Of a DNA stretch of 64,000 bases, positions 63,875 through 64,000 are shown one piece after another. Within the stretch, counting starts at the first letter, position 1. The number at the start of each line of letters is the position of its first letter. The DNA comes from PALSA-555 sp963821325 (GTDB lineage Bacteria; Actinomycetota; Acidimicrobiia; IMCC26256; PALSA-555). The DNA is taken from positions 620,001 to 684,000 of the forward strand of contig CAWGDC010000001.1 in the NCBI GenBank assembly GCA_963821325.1. The letters are read 5' to 3'. The position numbers were made by a program, and so were the translations under genes. Below the pieces are notes generated by a model. The model worked only from the letters and a program-made list of their open reading frames with translations, was not told the origin of the DNA and did not search any database.

Positions 63875-64000
63875 CGCCACCATGATGACCGCACGCGGCG
63901 AAAAACGCAAGTGGATCAGTGTGGTGTCGTAGGCGGGTCTTAGCGTTGCCGGGTGAGTCGGTGTCGTTCGTTTCGGTTCCTGTTGCGTCCGACGTGTCGG

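Overview
The window is high-GC DNA of an actinobacterium, most likely an Acidimicrobiia-like lineage. The indications are F420-linked genes (cofC, a deazaflavin-dependent nitroreductase-like protein), an actinobacterial mutasome (imuA, imuB, dnaE2) behind GAAC-N4-GTTC LexA boxes, a CtpE-type P-type ATPase, a mycothiol-type arsenate reductase, and a non-fused HU plus H1-like pair. This placement is an inference from gene content; no 16S rRNA is present. Many conserved genes (leuC, leuD, imuB, imuA, dnaE2, rnhB, dsbA-like, GH38 and others) carry single-base frame changes that restore a perfect family reading when one base is added or removed. These look mainly like sequence or assembly indels. 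I give whole-gene spans and state where the frame changes.

Layout. 1-16.7 kb is chromosomal: a VIT-family transporter, CtpE-like ATPase, glyoxalase-fold protein, the SOS mutasome (dnaE2, imuB, imuA), sterol-desaturase-like hydroxylase with TetR regulator, RNase HII, a HAD phosphatase, an RpiB-like isomerase and a HicAB module. 16.76-30.69 kb is a 13.9-kb integrative element inserted at the fifth-to-ninth conserved residues of the HTHWDRE motif of a GH38 alpha-mannosidase gene. The original 5' end is stranded at the left (16696-16785). The right end supplies a replacement 5' end that re-creates the mannosidase ORF. The element carries a tyrosine recombinase, 11-bp-phased TGAGGACC repeats at both ends, a MobF relaxase, a ParA protein, an AlpA-like DNA-binding protein, a DUF433/DUF5615 toxin-antitoxin pair and a copper/extracytoplasmic redox cargo.

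The cargo (cytochrome c lipoprotein, MauE-like protein, DsbA-like protein, ECF sigma factor, CopC-CopD fusion, zinc-finger anti-sigma factor, YcnI) is tied together by three copies of the same promoter-like element, GGGAAC(C/T)-N16-CGACTACC. One copy precedes each transcription unit. I read this as a self-contained sigma-factor regulon carried by the element.

30.7-64 kb is chromosomal again. It holds the GH38 mannosidase, a class III cyclase, gpsA-plsC facing cofC and a PIG-L deacetylase, an H1-like basic protein and HU, tRNA-Glu and tRNA-Gln behind gltX, and an acyl-CoA dehydrogenase. Branched-chain amino acid genes follow in three places: leuB-ilvE-cimA, leuC-leuD and leuA. Short leader peptides rich in Val/Ile (before leuB) or Leu (before leuA), each followed by a hairpin plus T-run terminator, indicate transcription attenuation. 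greA, hyuA-hyuB, a radical SAM/methyltransferase pair and an arsenic cluster (arsR, ArsI/CadI-like protein, aquaglyceroporin, arsC) complete the window.
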